A DNA stretch of 64,000 nucleotides from Mycobacterium syngnathidarum. Lineage in GTDB: Bacteria > Actinomycetota > Actinomycetes > Mycobacteriales > Mycobacteriaceae. The notes under the pieces were generated by a model. The model did not search any database, was not told the DNA's origin, and worked only from the letters and a program-made list of their open reading frames with translations. Both the position numbers and the translations under genes were made by a program. The DNA lies in assembly GCF_001942625.1 (NCBI RefSeq), contig NZ_MLCL01000032.1, positions 62,001-126,000 on the forward strand. Reading direction: 5' to 3'. How positions within the stretch are numbered: position 1 is the stretch's first letter; each line of letters starts with the position of its first letter. Below, in pieces: positions 34,005 through 42,564 of this stretch.

Positions 34005-35056
34005 TCGTACACCACCTTTACTGTGCGGCTGGTTGGCAGTGCCTGGCACGTCACCACCCACCCCTCGGCGACTTCGTCGTCGTCGAGGGCATCGTTGTTC
34101 AGCATGCGAGCGCTGCCCTCGACCACCTGAGCCATACATGTTCCACACGAACCGGTTTCGCACGATGACGGCGCTTTCAAGCCGGCCAGCCGGGCGGTCT
34201 GCAGCAGCGTGTTGCCGGCGCGGTAGGGCGCGGTGACGGTACTGCGGCCGAGTTCGATGGTGACCTCTTCGGTGACGGCGGCTTCGTCTGGATCGGCCGC
34301 CGGGATCGCGGCCACGGTGAAACGTTCCAGGTGTATCTGCTGCTTGGGGATCCCGGCGTCGAGCAGGGCCTGTTCCACGGTGTCCATGAACGGGGCAGGG
34401 CCGCAGACATAGAAGTCGGCGGTGCTGCAGTCCTTGACGAAGTCCGCGATGGCCTGGGAGGAGACGACGCCGTCGAGTTCGTCGAGATGGTGGTGCACCT
34501 CGAGGCGGCCGCTGTGGCCTTCGGTGAGGTCCGCCAGCGCGTCCCGGAAGATCACCGATTCGAGATTGCGGTTGGCGTAGAACATCCGGGCCTTGCGGCT
34601 GGTGGTGGCCAGCGTCGAATGGACCAACGAGAGCACCGGTGTGATACCGCTGCCGCCGGCGAAGGTGACGATGTCCCGGTCGGCGTCGGTGAGGACGAAG
34701 CGACCTTCGGGTGCCGCGGTGTAGATGAGGTCGCCGGCGCGCACGGTGTCGTTGATCCAGTTGGAGACCAGGCCGTCGCGATCGCGTTTCACGGTGATCC
34801 GCAGATCGGTCCCGCTGTGCGGGGAGGAGGACATCGAATAGCACCGGCGATGTTCTGCACCGTCGATCGTCACCCGCAGGGTGACGAACTGGCCCGCCTG
34901 ATAACCGAACCTGTCCATGCTCGCCTCGGGGATGTCGAGCACGAGCGACACCGCGTCGGCGGTCTCCCGGATGACGTGCTTGACCCGCAGCGGGGTGAAG
35001 CCGTCGGCATCGGGCGTAGCGGCGGCCGCCTTGGTGGGTGTCGTCATCGTCTCCAT
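34001..35056 (-). CDS. KshB/PaaE-type oxygenase reductase (FAD, NAD(P)H, plant-type 2Fe-2S)
   Basis: 351 residues from ATG 35056. The FAD domain has RRCYSMSSSP, the NAD(P) domain has FAGGSGITPVLSL and FYVCGPAPFM, and the C-terminal ferredoxin domain has CETGSCGTC with a last Cys in VVTCQA. This order (FAD-NAD-Fe2S2) is that of KshB, the reductase of 3-ketosteroid 9-alpha-hydroxylase. It feeds electrons to Rieske oxygenases and may serve both paralogues in the window. It is first in its operon; an 18-bp near-palindrome lies 12 bp upstream of the start. Confidence 0.88.
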   Translation of the reverse strand: METMTTPTKAAAATPDADGFTPLRVKHVIRETADAVSLVLDIPEASMDRFGYQAGQFVTLRVTIDGAEHRRCYSMSSSPHSGTDLRITVKRDRDGLVSNWINDTVRAGDLIYTAAPEGRFVLTDADRDIVTFAGGSGITPVLSLVHSTLATTSRKARMFYANRNLESVIFRDALADLTEGHSGRLEVHHHLDELDGVVSSQAIADFVKDCSTADFYVCGPAPFMDTVEQALLDAGIPKQQIHLERFTVAAIPAADPDEAAVTEEVTIELGRSTVTAPYRAGNTLLQTARLAGLKAPSSCETGSCGTCMAQVVEGSARMLNNDALDDDEVAEGWVVTCQALPTSRTVKVVYE

Positions 35057-35067
35057 TGCGGGCAACA

Positions 35068-35085
35068 TTATCAAGTACTTGTCAT
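35068..35085. promoter_or_regulatory. Shared near-palindromic operator, copy 1
   Basis: TATCAAGTACTTGTCATT contains the perfect 10-bp palindrome CAAGTACTTG. Copy 2 at 39897-39914 (minus strand) differs at one of 18 positions. It is located between the reductase operon and the desaturase gene. The shape suits a MarR-type dimer; a MarR gene is at 36,416-36,868. Confidence 0.6.
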
Positions 35086-35292
35086 TAATCTCAAGTGGTA
35101 GATATCGACGGCGGTACGGGGGACAAGGCCAACTCCGGCAGAGGCGCGCAGACCGGACGTCGAAGCCGCCATATCGCCTGGTCGGCGAACTCGATTACCC
35201 ATCGGTAACCCCTAGCCTCTAGGCTGCGCACTGGCCCTCGCGGTGGCCGGGATTGCACCGCTCCAACGTTGCACCCACCCGAGGACACCTTG

Positions 35293-36390
35293 ATGGCGAT
35301 CGCCGATGTTCCCGCCTACCTGCACCTGAGCAGTGAGGACGTCGAAGAGATCGCCTATGAACTCGACGTGATCCGCCGAGACGTCGAGGAGTCGCTCGGG
35401 GCGAAGGATGCGGCCTACATCCGGCGGGTGATCCATTTCCAGCGGGGGCTCGAGGTCGCGGCGCGACTGATGATCGCCGGCAGCCGGTCGACGACCGGTT
35501 GGTTGGTGGGAACGTGCGCGCTGGCGTACTCGAAGTCCGTCGAGAACATGGAGCTCGGCCACAACATCTCCCATGGCCAGTGGGATTGGATGAACGATCC
35601 CGAAATCCACTCCAACACGTGGGAGTGGGACATGGTCGGACATTCCGCGCAGTGGCGGTACTCGCACAACTATCGGCATCACGTCTACAGCAATGTCCTC
35701 GGCATGGACGAGGACATCGGCTACCGCCTGCATCGGGTCACCACCGACCAGCCGTGGCGCTGGGTCCACCTGGCGACTCCGGTACGAAACCTGGTGCTGG
35801 CAGCGATGTTCGAGTGGGGCATCGCCCTGCATGGCCTGCACTCCGAGCGGCTGCGGCACGAGACGCCAGAGGGCCTGGCCGTGGAGAAGCGGAACTTTCG
35901 CGACAAGATCGTTCGGCAGCTCGCCAAGGATTATGTGTTCCTGCCCGCCCTGAGCCTGCGCAGGTGGCGTCGGACCCTGGCGGCCAACGTCACCGCGAAT
36001 GTGCTCCGGAACCTATGGGTGTACGTGAACATCATCTGTGGGCACATCCCCGACGGCGCCGAGACATTCGACCCGGCGGTGGTCGAAGACGAGACCAAAG
36101 GCGAGTGGTATCTCCGGCAAATGCTCGGGACGGCAAACTTCAACGCGGGCCCGCTGCTGGCGATCTCGGGCGGTCACCTGTGCTACCAGATCGAGCATCA
36201 TCTGTTCCCCGACCTGCCGAGCAACCGCCTCCCCGAGGTCAGCGTTCGCGTACGGGAACTGTGCGAGAAGTACGACCTGCCTTACAACACGGCATCGCTT
36301 CCGCGCCAGTACTTCCGGACGCAACGGATCATCCACGGGTTGGCGTTCCCCGACTGGCTGCTGAGCATCGGCCGGCGACGCCGCAATTAG
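35293..36390 (+). CDS. Membrane fatty-acid (acyl-CoA) desaturase
   Basis: 365 residues from ATG 35293 (GAGGA at correct spacing); a TTG at 35269 is rejected. Three histidine boxes of the diiron desaturase family: H90NISH, H125NYRHH, and QIEHHLFP near residue 300. Hydrophobic segments flank the boxes. It introduces a double bond in a membrane-bound acyl chain and needs an external electron donor; the divergent KshB-like reductase is a candidate. It is the only gene rightward from the shared operator region before the convergent MarR gene. Confidence 0.87.
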   Translation: MAIADVPAYLHLSSEDVEEIAYELDVIRRDVEESLGAKDAAYIRRVIHFQRGLEVAARLMIAGSRSTTGWLVGTCALAYSKSVENMELGHNISHGQWDWMNDPEIHSNTWEWDMVGHSAQWRYSHNYRHHVYSNVLGMDEDIGYRLHRVTTDQPWRWVHLATPVRNLVLAAMFEWGIALHGLHSERLRHETPEGLAVEKRNFRDKIVRQLAKDYVFLPALSLRRWRRTLAANVTANVLRNLWVYVNIICGHIPDGAETFDPAVVEDETKGEWYLRQMLGTANFNAGPLLAISGGHLCYQIEHHLFPDLPSNRLPEVSVRVRELCEKYDLPYNTASLPRQYFRTQRIIHGLAFPDWLLSIGRRRRN

Positions 36391-36415
36391 GCCCGGCCGC
36401 CCCCACCGGGAGACG

Positions 36416-36868
36416 TCATGGGTCGATGTGGTCGGAGTGCGGTGTGTGACCCGTTCCCTGCTCGATCACCCGGCGCAGCAGGGCGCGCAGCTGCTCCTGT
36501 TCCTGATCACTGAGGACACCGAACACCCGATCATGGGCGGCGACCGCATCGGCCACCACCGCCGATGCCACCGCGCGGCCTTCATCGGTCAGGAAGACCT
36601 GCAGGATCCGACCGTGCTGGGGATCCTGCTTGCGCTCGATCAACCCACGCTTCTCCAGCGCGGTGAGCGCCAGTTGCACACCTTGCGGGGTGATCAGCAG
36701 ACGACGGGCCAGCTCCGCACCGGACAGACCGGGTTGGTTGCTCAACTGACGCAGCACACCGATCTGGGCAGTGGTGACACCGTGCTCTTTCACCGATTCG
36801 TTGACTTCGGTGAGCGAGAAGTAGAAGGCCTGCTTGAGCCACCACAGGGTGTTCTCGTTCAGATCCAT
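36416..36868 (-). CDS. MarR-family transcriptional regulator
   Basis: 150 residues from ATG 36868 (AGGAG upstream). The winged helix lies at about 45-105 with GLSGAELARRLLITPQGVQLALTALEKRGLIER; the dimerisation helices are at both ends. It is placed between the two oxygenase operons and is the best local candidate to bind the palindromes at 35,068 and 39,897. MarR proteins usually release DNA on binding a phenolic or lipophilic ligand, which would suit substrate-induced expression. Confidence 0.85.
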   Translation of the reverse strand: MDLNENTLWWLKQAFYFSLTEVNESVKEHGVTTAQIGVLRQLSNQPGLSGAELARRLLITPQGVQLALTALEKRGLIERKQDPQHGRILQVFLTDEGRAVASAVVADAVAAHDRVFGVLSDQEQEQLRALLRRVIEQGTGHTPHSDHIDP

Positions 36869-36944
36869 CCTCGTCTCCTGCCACACGCGCCGACTCGACG
36901 CTAGCGCACCGCGGCCGGTTCGCGGCACTCACCTGGCCCGCAGG

Positions 36945-38204
36945 TCACGGGCCTTTGTAGACCACTCCGTCCTTCATCACGAACCGGACATCGAGCATCG
37001 TCGCGATGTCGGTGCTCGGATCACCCGCGACGGCGATGACGTCGGCCAGATATCCAGGGGTGAGCTGACCCAGCTCGTCAGCCGCGTCCACGAGATCCGC
37101 CGACACCGTCGTCGGGGCCTGCAAGGCCTGCATCGGGGTCATGCCGCGTTCGACGAGCGCGCACAACTCCTTGGCGTTGTCGCCGTGTGGAACCGCGGGC
37201 GCATCGGTGCCGCACGCGATGCGTACGCCGGCCGCAATGGCCTTGGGCAGCATGGCTTTCGCCCGGGGGAACACCTCGAGTGCCTTCTTGCGCAGCTCGG
37301 GCGCGATGCGGTCGATGGCCATCGCGTCGGTCAGATACGTGGTGGATACCAGGAAGGTGCCGTGGTCGGCCATCATCTGGATCGTCTCGTCGCTGGCCAG
37401 GAAGCCGTGTTCGATGCAGTCGATGCCGGCCCGGATGCATGCCTGGACGGCGGTGTCCCCGACCGCGTGCGCGGCCACCTTGACCCCGGCGCGGTGCGCC
37501 TCGTCGGCGATGGCAGCGAACTCGGCATCGGAGTATTGCTGGGCACCGGGCGCGGTGCTGTGCGACATCACACCACCGGAGGCCGACACCTTGATGAGCT
37601 TGGCGCCGTGGCGAATCTGATAGCGCACACACGCGATGACGTCCGGCACTCCGTTGGCGATGCCCTCGGCGATCGACAGCGGCATGATCCCGGGGGCCAG
37701 CCGTTGGAAGACCGTGGGGTCGAGATGTCCGCCGTACGGCGTGACTGCGTGTCCCGCCGGGTAGATGCGGGGGCCGATATGCCAGCCCTGGTCGATGGCC
37801 CGCTGCAGCGCGACGTCGAGCAGGTAGCCGCCGGTCTTGACCATCAGGCCAAGGTTGCGGACGGTGGTGAACCCAGCCTCCAGCGTGGTGCGCGCGTTCA
37901 CCGCGCCGCGCAGCGTGCGGTAGGCGGGATCGTCCTGCACGCCGTGCATCGGCGTCGGTAGTCCACCCGGGTTTCCCGGCCCGCCGATCAGCAGGTTGAG
38001 CTCCATGTCCATCAACCCGGGCAGCAGGGTGGCGTCACCCAGGTCGATGACCGTGGCCGAATCCGGCAGTGGCCCTTCGGGATTGATGGCCGTGATCCGG
38101 TTTCCCTCGATGACGAGAACGGCCGGAGACCGGACCTCGCCGGCGGTCACGTCCACCCAACGGGCGGCACGCAGGACCGTAGTGGGGTTCGCTACCGGCG
38201 TCAC
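36945..38204 (-). CDS. Amidohydrolase-superfamily protein lacking the HxH metal motif
   Basis: 419 residues from GTG 38204, overlapping the preceding small-protein stop by 4 bp (GTGA). The composite beta-sandwich and TIM barrel of imidazolonepropionase-like amidohydrolases are present, including Lys in GAKLIKVSASGG (carboxylated ligand), His in VAAHAVG, His in CIEHGF and Asp in CGTDAP. The usual HxH after strand 1 is replaced: GLMDMELNLLIGG has Glu and Asn where two His belong. A single-metal or altered enzyme is possible. It is the third gene after Rieske 2 and small protein 2, so it probably acts on the same pathway. Confidence 0.82.
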   Translation of the reverse strand: MTPVANPTTVLRAARWVDVTAGEVRSPAVLVIEGNRITAINPEGPLPDSATVIDLGDATLLPGLMDMELNLLIGGPGNPGGLPTPMHGVQDDPAYRTLRGAVNARTTLEAGFTTVRNLGLMVKTGGYLLDVALQRAIDQGWHIGPRIYPAGHAVTPYGGHLDPTVFQRLAPGIMPLSIAEGIANGVPDVIACVRYQIRHGAKLIKVSASGGVMSHSTAPGAQQYSDAEFAAIADEAHRAGVKVAAHAVGDTAVQACIRAGIDCIEHGFLASDETIQMMADHGTFLVSTTYLTDAMAIDRIAPELRKKALEVFPRAKAMLPKAIAAGVRIACGTDAPAVPHGDNAKELCALVERGMTPMQALQAPTTVSADLVDAADELGQLTPGYLADVIAVAGDPSTDIATMLDVRFVMKDGVVYKGP

Positions 38205-38530
38205 GGCACCGGCTCGGCGACGCAGTCCAGCGACGTGGCACCGGAATCGGGTACCCGCGGCTGCTTCCAGCACTCGACCGGGAAGGACACCGTCACCATC
38301 GAATACAGCAGGTGCATCAGGTTGAGGACATCCTCGGGCATGTCATCGAGGCTGAATTTGTCGCAGAAGCTGATCGCTTCCTCGGCCCGCGGCGTGATCG
38401 CGTCGTAGAACGCCTGCATCTCGGTCATGGTGGAACCCAACCGCTTGGCGTAGCGCTGCGGCTCACTGGACAGGCACCAGTCCGAAAACCGTTCCAGATC
38501 GGCGAATTCGGCCGGGAGTTTGATGCTCAT
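38201..38530 (-). CDS. Rieske-associated small protein 2 (unknown family)
   Basis: 109 residues from ATG 38530, only 4 bp after the Rieske 2 stop, with AGGAG inside the end of that gene. It is paralogous to small protein 1: FADLERFSDWCLSSEPQRYAKRL, STMTEMQAFYDAITPRAEEAI and CDKFSLDDMPEDVLNLMHLLYS match the same motifs. Invariant features include the Trp-Cys near residue 18, the DK-F-LDD core and a conserved Tyr. Its 3' end overlaps the amidohydrolase start. Not recognised as a known oxygenase subunit; the conserved pairing argues for a direct role with the oxygenase. Confidence 0.7.
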   Translation of the reverse strand: MSIKLPAEFADLERFSDWCLSSEPQRYAKRLGSTMTEMQAFYDAITPRAEEAISFCDKFSLDDMPEDVLNLMHLLYSMVTVSFPVECWKQPRVPDSGATSLDCVAEPVP

Positions 38531-38534
38531 CAGT

Positions 38535-39800
38535 TCACACTCCTGCGGTGTTGCGCTGGTAGTCCTCGATCCAGGATGCGGTCTCCTTGTGCAGGTGCCG
38601 CAGCAGGATCTCCTGATCGCAGAGCAGGAACTCGTCGACCACTCGAGTCTCGATGGAGGTCTGCGTCGCTTCCAGCGTGTTGGCATCCTGCAGGCCGTAC
38701 TCCTTGAAGGACACGGCGGCCAGTTCCTGGGCCAACCGCTCCCGTGGGGTGCGCGGCTGCGGAAAATACAGCGTGCACTCAAACGTGTGGGTGTTGAACG
38801 AGGTCGGCCAGTAGTGATACGTCAGATACCAGCCCTGGCCCCAGAACAACATGACGAAGTTGGGGAACAGTTGGAAGGAGTCCAACCCCCACGGATCGCA
38901 CTTGGCGGGGTTGAGGCCGGCCGGCATCTCGCCGAGGTCCGGTTTGTCCCACGGGCCGAAAAGCCCGCTCTGACAGATGTCTTCCATGGGCTTGCGCATC
39001 TCGTCGGGCATTTCCCAGGCCCGCACCCCGGAAGTGCTCACCAATCGGTGCGGTCCTTCGATCCGGTAGTGCGGTGCCTCGAATCCCGACTCGGCGGCGG
39101 CCTTCGAATAGGCGGTCGGTGACTGGTTCGCGTGCAGGATGGGTGCGTGGTAGAACTCCTGGAAGGCATCCATGTAGAGCTTCCAATTCGCTTTCACCTC
39201 AGAGCGATAGGTGAATCGCGAGGTCATCTTGTCGAACGGGTAGCCCTCCAGGCCGGTGATCATCGGGCCGAGGAACTCGCGCAGTGACTGCTCGGGTGTT
39301 TTGGCGAAGTTGACGAAGATGAACCCTTCCCACACCTCGCAGTGCACCGGCACCAGGCCGTAGCGGCTCTTGTCGAGGTCGAAGAACTCGGCTTCCTGTT
39401 GAACGAAGGTCAGCTCGCCGTCCAGGTCGTAGCGCCAAGCGTGGTATTTGCAGGTGAACTGCCGGCATACCCCGCTGGTCTCCTCCAGCGGCATGTCGTC
39501 CCACACCAGCTTGTTGCCCCGGTGGCGACAGACGTTGTGGAAGGCCTTGACCTCGCCCGACTTGCCGCGGACCACGATGATGGAGGTGTTGGCGGCCTTC
39601 ATCTCCCGGGTGAAGTAGCTGCCTTTACGCGGAAGCTGTTCCACCCGGCCCACATTCAGCCAGGCACGCTTGAAGATCGCCTTGCGTTCCAGTTCATAGA
39701 TCTCGGGACTGATCGAGTCTTCATACGACACCGGGCCGGTGCCCAACTCGGGGTAGTGCTGAGTCCAGCTGCCTTCAGCCGGCTTGGGAAACCGAGCCAT
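38535..39800 (-). CDS. Rieske-type oxygenase alpha subunit (canonical ligands)
   Basis: 421 residues. Rieske domain with Cys91-x-His93 (VCRHRGN) and Cys117-x-x-His120 (TCKYHAW); catalytic domain with Asp212 and His219/His224 in MDAFQEFYHAPILH. No separate NTF2-like beta subunit is encoded nearby, as in homotrimeric alpha-only oxygenases (KshA or carnitine-oxygenase type). First of a three-gene run with small protein 2 and the amidohydrolase. The divergent aldehyde dehydrogenase shares the 145-bp leader with the second copy of the palindromic operator. The substrate is unknown; lipophilic ring or side-chain oxidation is plausible. Confidence 0.87.
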   Translation of the reverse strand: MARFPKPAEGSWTQHYPELGTGPVSYEDSISPEIYELERKAIFKRAWLNVGRVEQLPRKGSYFTREMKAANTSIIVVRGKSGEVKAFHNVCRHRGNKLVWDDMPLEETSGVCRQFTCKYHAWRYDLDGELTFVQQEAEFFDLDKSRYGLVPVHCEVWEGFIFVNFAKTPEQSLREFLGPMITGLEGYPFDKMTSRFTYRSEVKANWKLYMDAFQEFYHAPILHANQSPTAYSKAAAESGFEAPHYRIEGPHRLVSTSGVRAWEMPDEMRKPMEDICQSGLFGPWDKPDLGEMPAGLNPAKCDPWGLDSFQLFPNFVMLFWGQGWYLTYHYWPTSFNTHTFECTLYFPQPRTPRERLAQELAAVSFKEYGLQDANTLEATQTSIETRVVDEFLLCDQEILLRHLHKETASWIEDYQRNTAGV

Positions 39801-39896
39801 GCCCGCTCCTCTGCGATGTGATTCGGCCGGCGGTGCACACGATGGGCTGCGGCTGCCGGCCAGGGCTTCAAATCGACCGTAGACGCCGGTTCCGTC

Positions 39897-39914
39897 AATG
39901 ACAAGTAGTTGATA
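39897..39914. promoter_or_regulatory. Shared near-palindromic operator, copy 2
   Basis: Read on the minus strand it is TATCAACTACTTGTCATT, 17 of 18 identical to the site at 35068-35085. It lies between the divergent Rieske 2 and aldehyde dehydrogenase genes, about 100 bp from the former and 32 bp from the latter start. Confidence 0.6.
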
Positions 39915-39945
39915 CTCTGGGCTGGACTGAGGCGGGAGGATCCGA

Positions 39946-41406
39946 ATGGATCAGCATCTTGGGGAGTTCCTCGGAGTCGAGGCGGACTGGTCGTCCAGTG
40001 GCGACCCTGCCGAAACGATCGAGGTCATCTCACCGCACACCGAGCAGCCCATCGCTCGAGTGGTGGCGAGCCGGCCGGCCGATGTGGATGCCGCGGTCTC
40101 GGCCGCGCGCACGGCGATCGACCAGGGCCCGTGGCCCCGGCTCGACCCGGCCGAGCGCATCGCGGCGGTACGTCGTCTCGCCGAGCTGTACACACAGCGA
40201 CGAAGCGAGATGGCGCAGTTGATCTCGGCGCAGATCGGCGCGCCGATCAGTTTCGCCGAGCGCGCACAGGTCGGGTTGCCGACGATGATGATGTCGGCGT
40301 TCTGTGATCTCGCCGAAAACTACCCGTGGCACGAGGCCCGGCGCGGCTTCTTCGGTTCGGACGTCCGTATCAGCAAGAGTCCGGTCGGTGTCGTCGCAGC
40401 CGTCGTGCCCTGGAACATGCCGCAGTTCCTGATCGTCACCAAGCTGGTGCCCGCGCTGCTGGCAGGCTGTGCGGTGGTACTCAAACCGGCGCCGGAATCA
40501 CCGTTGGACGCACTGTTTCTGGCGGAGATACTCAAGGAGGTCGGCCTGCCGGACGGCGTCGTCACCGTCGTACCGGGGGATGCCGGCGCCGGCGCGCACC
40601 TGGTGGGCCACCCCGGCGTCGACAAGGTCTCCTTCACCGGCTCCAGCGCTGCAGGCCGGGCTGTGGCCGCCGCGGCGGCAGCCAACCTGACCAAGGTGAG
40701 CCTGGAGCTGGGCGGCAAGTCGGCGGCGATCGTGCTCGACGACGCCGACCCGGAAACCGTTGCGGCCGGGGTCCGTTCGGCCAGCCTGTCCAACAGCGGG
40801 CAGATCTGCAATGCACTGACCCGGATCCTGGTACCGGCTTCGCGTGAGCACGAGTTCGTGGACGCGTTGGCGGCCCGGATGGGTGCGATCGTCGTCGGGG
40901 ATCCCGCCGACCCGGCGACCGAGCTGGGACCGCTCGTGTCGCGGCGGCAGCAGCAGCGCGTCCGCGACTACATCGATCTCGGCCGGCGTGAGGGGGCCAG
41001 GCTGGTCTGTGGGGGGACGGAGATGCCCGACGGCCTCGACACCGGCTGGTACGTGCGGCCGACCCTGTTTGCCAGGGCTGACAACGCGATGCGCATCGCT
41101 CGTGAGGAGATCTTCGGACCGGTACTCACCGTGATCAGCTATCGCGATGAGGACGACGCCATCGCGATCGCCAACGACTCCGACTACGGGCTGGCCGGCT
41201 CGGTATGGACGGCGGACACCGACCGCGGGATAAGCGTCGCCGAACGTGTACAAACCGGCACTTTCGGGGTAAACCAGGGGTACACAATGGATCCGTTTGC
41301 ACCGTTCGGCGGCATCAAGGACAGCGGATATGGCCGGGAACTCGGCCGCGAAGGACTCGACGGCTACCTCGAGACCAAATCCATTGCCGTCGCAACCGCA
41401 CGTTGA
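39946..41406 (+). CDS. NAD(P)-dependent aldehyde dehydrogenase
   Basis: 486 residues; ATG 39946 preceded by GGGAGG. ALDH features: VVPWNMPQFLIVTKLVPALLAG, Gly motif FTGSSAAGR, Glu in SLELGGKSA, catalytic Cys in NSGQICNALTRIL and the late EEIFGPVL. The Cys context (GQIC) is that of non-acylating dehydrogenases. It probably oxidises an aldehyde released by the oxygenase pathway and is divergently co-regulated with Rieske 2. It is followed 10 bp later by an amidohydrolase gene in the same direction. Confidence 0.87.
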   Translation: MDQHLGEFLGVEADWSSSGDPAETIEVISPHTEQPIARVVASRPADVDAAVSAARTAIDQGPWPRLDPAERIAAVRRLAELYTQRRSEMAQLISAQIGAPISFAERAQVGLPTMMMSAFCDLAENYPWHEARRGFFGSDVRISKSPVGVVAAVVPWNMPQFLIVTKLVPALLAGCAVVLKPAPESPLDALFLAEILKEVGLPDGVVTVVPGDAGAGAHLVGHPGVDKVSFTGSSAAGRAVAAAAAANLTKVSLELGGKSAAIVLDDADPETVAAGVRSASLSNSGQICNALTRILVPASREHEFVDALAARMGAIVVGDPADPATELGPLVSRRQQQRVRDYIDLGRREGARLVCGGTEMPDGLDTGWYVRPTLFARADNAMRIAREEIFGPVLTVISYRDEDDAIAIANDSDYGLAGSVWTADTDRGISVAERVQTGTFGVNQGYTMDPFAPFGGIKDSGYGRELGREGLDGYLETKSIAVATAR

Positions 41407-41416
41407 GGGGACCAAC

Positions 41417-42559
41417 ATGACAGTCACAACCTCGCCCAGGATTCCCGCCGCCGAACGCATCGCGGTGCGTTGCGTCGACTCCGATGTGCACCCGGTGCCC
41501 CGTCGGGGGGTGCTGGGGCAGTACATCCCGGAACCATGGCGCAGCAGATACTTCGGCAGTCACGACGTCGGGGAGTTGATCTACTACGACGCGCCGGATT
41601 ACGCCCACGCCTACGCCATGCGCACCGATACTTTCCCCACCGACGGCGAGTTCGCCGGCAGCGATCCTGATCTGGCCTTCCGGCAACTGATCATGGAGGC
41701 CGGCGCCGACATCGCGGTCCTGGAGCCCGCGGCGTACTCGGCCCACATTCCCGAGGCCAACCACGCGATGAACTGTGCACTGAACGACTGGCAGGCCAAT
41801 CACTGGCTGGACAGTCACAACAACTGGCATGAGCGGTGGCGCGGTTCCATCTGCCTGGCCGTTGAAGCACCGGAACTCGGGGCACAGGAGGTCGAACGGT
41901 GGGCCGGCCATCCCTTCATGGCACAGATTCTGATCAAGGCCGAGCCGCGCCCGTCATGGGGTGATCCGAAGTACGACCCGATCTGGGCCGCGGCCACCAA
42001 GCACGACATCACGGTGAGCTGTCACCTGTCCCGGGGTGAATACGACGAGCTGCCATTGCCGCCGGTCGGCTTGCCCAGCTACAACCACGATTTCATGGTC
42101 ACGTACTCGCTGTTGGCGGCCAATCAGGTGATGAGCCTGATCTTCGACGGGGTCTTCGACCGGTTTCCGACACTGCGCATTGTGTTCGTCGAGCACGCCT
42201 TCACCTGGATCCTGCCGCTGATGTGGCGCATGGACGCCATCTACGAAGCCCGCAAGTCCTGGATGGACATCAAGCGCAAACCATCCGAGTACGTCAAGGA
42301 CCACATCAAGTTCACCACCCAGCCGCTGGACTATCCCGAGGACAAGACCGAACTGTCGCGGGCCTTCGAGTGGATGGAGTGCGACAAGATCCTGCTGTTC
42401 TCGTCGGATTACCCGCACTGGACCTTTGACGATCCCCGTTGGCTGGTCAAGCATCTGCCCGAGCATGCCCGCGAGAATGTGATGTTCCGCAACGGGATTC
42501 AGACCTACAAGCTGCCCGAGACGGTTCCTGTGCTCGAAGGGCAGGTCCGGGTTTTCTAG
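41417..42559 (+). CDS. Amidohydrolase-2 family (ACMSD-like) metal hydrolase/decarboxylase
   Basis: 380 residues from ATG 41417; a longer frame to 41297 overlaps the aldehyde dehydrogenase and is rejected. It begins with the metal motif CVDSDVHPVPRRG (D-x-H), then a His in TVSCHLSRGEY, FVEHAFTWILPLMWRMD and the terminal Asp in LFSSDYPHWTFDDP. Members act as C-C hydrolases or decarboxylases on ring-cleavage or beta-keto-type acids. Unlike the other amidohydrolase of the island, its metal motif is intact. Co-transcribed with the aldehyde dehydrogenase. Confidence 0.84.
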   Translation: MTVTTSPRIPAAERIAVRCVDSDVHPVPRRGVLGQYIPEPWRSRYFGSHDVGELIYYDAPDYAHAYAMRTDTFPTDGEFAGSDPDLAFRQLIMEAGADIAVLEPAAYSAHIPEANHAMNCALNDWQANHWLDSHNNWHERWRGSICLAVEAPELGAQEVERWAGHPFMAQILIKAEPRPSWGDPKYDPIWAAATKHDITVSCHLSRGEYDELPLPPVGLPSYNHDFMVTYSLLAANQVMSLIFDGVFDRFPTLRIVFVEHAFTWILPLMWRMDAIYEARKSWMDIKRKPSEYVKDHIKFTTQPLDYPEDKTELSRAFEWMECDKILLFSSDYPHWTFDDPRWLVKHLPEHARENVMFRNGIQTYKLPETVPVLEGQVRVF

Positions 42560-42564
42560 GGCAC

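Noticed and set aside
34005-34844. N-terminal extension of the SDR gene by 280 codons
   Set aside because: The added Arg/Pro-rich sequence is the shadow of the KshB-like reductase in another frame.
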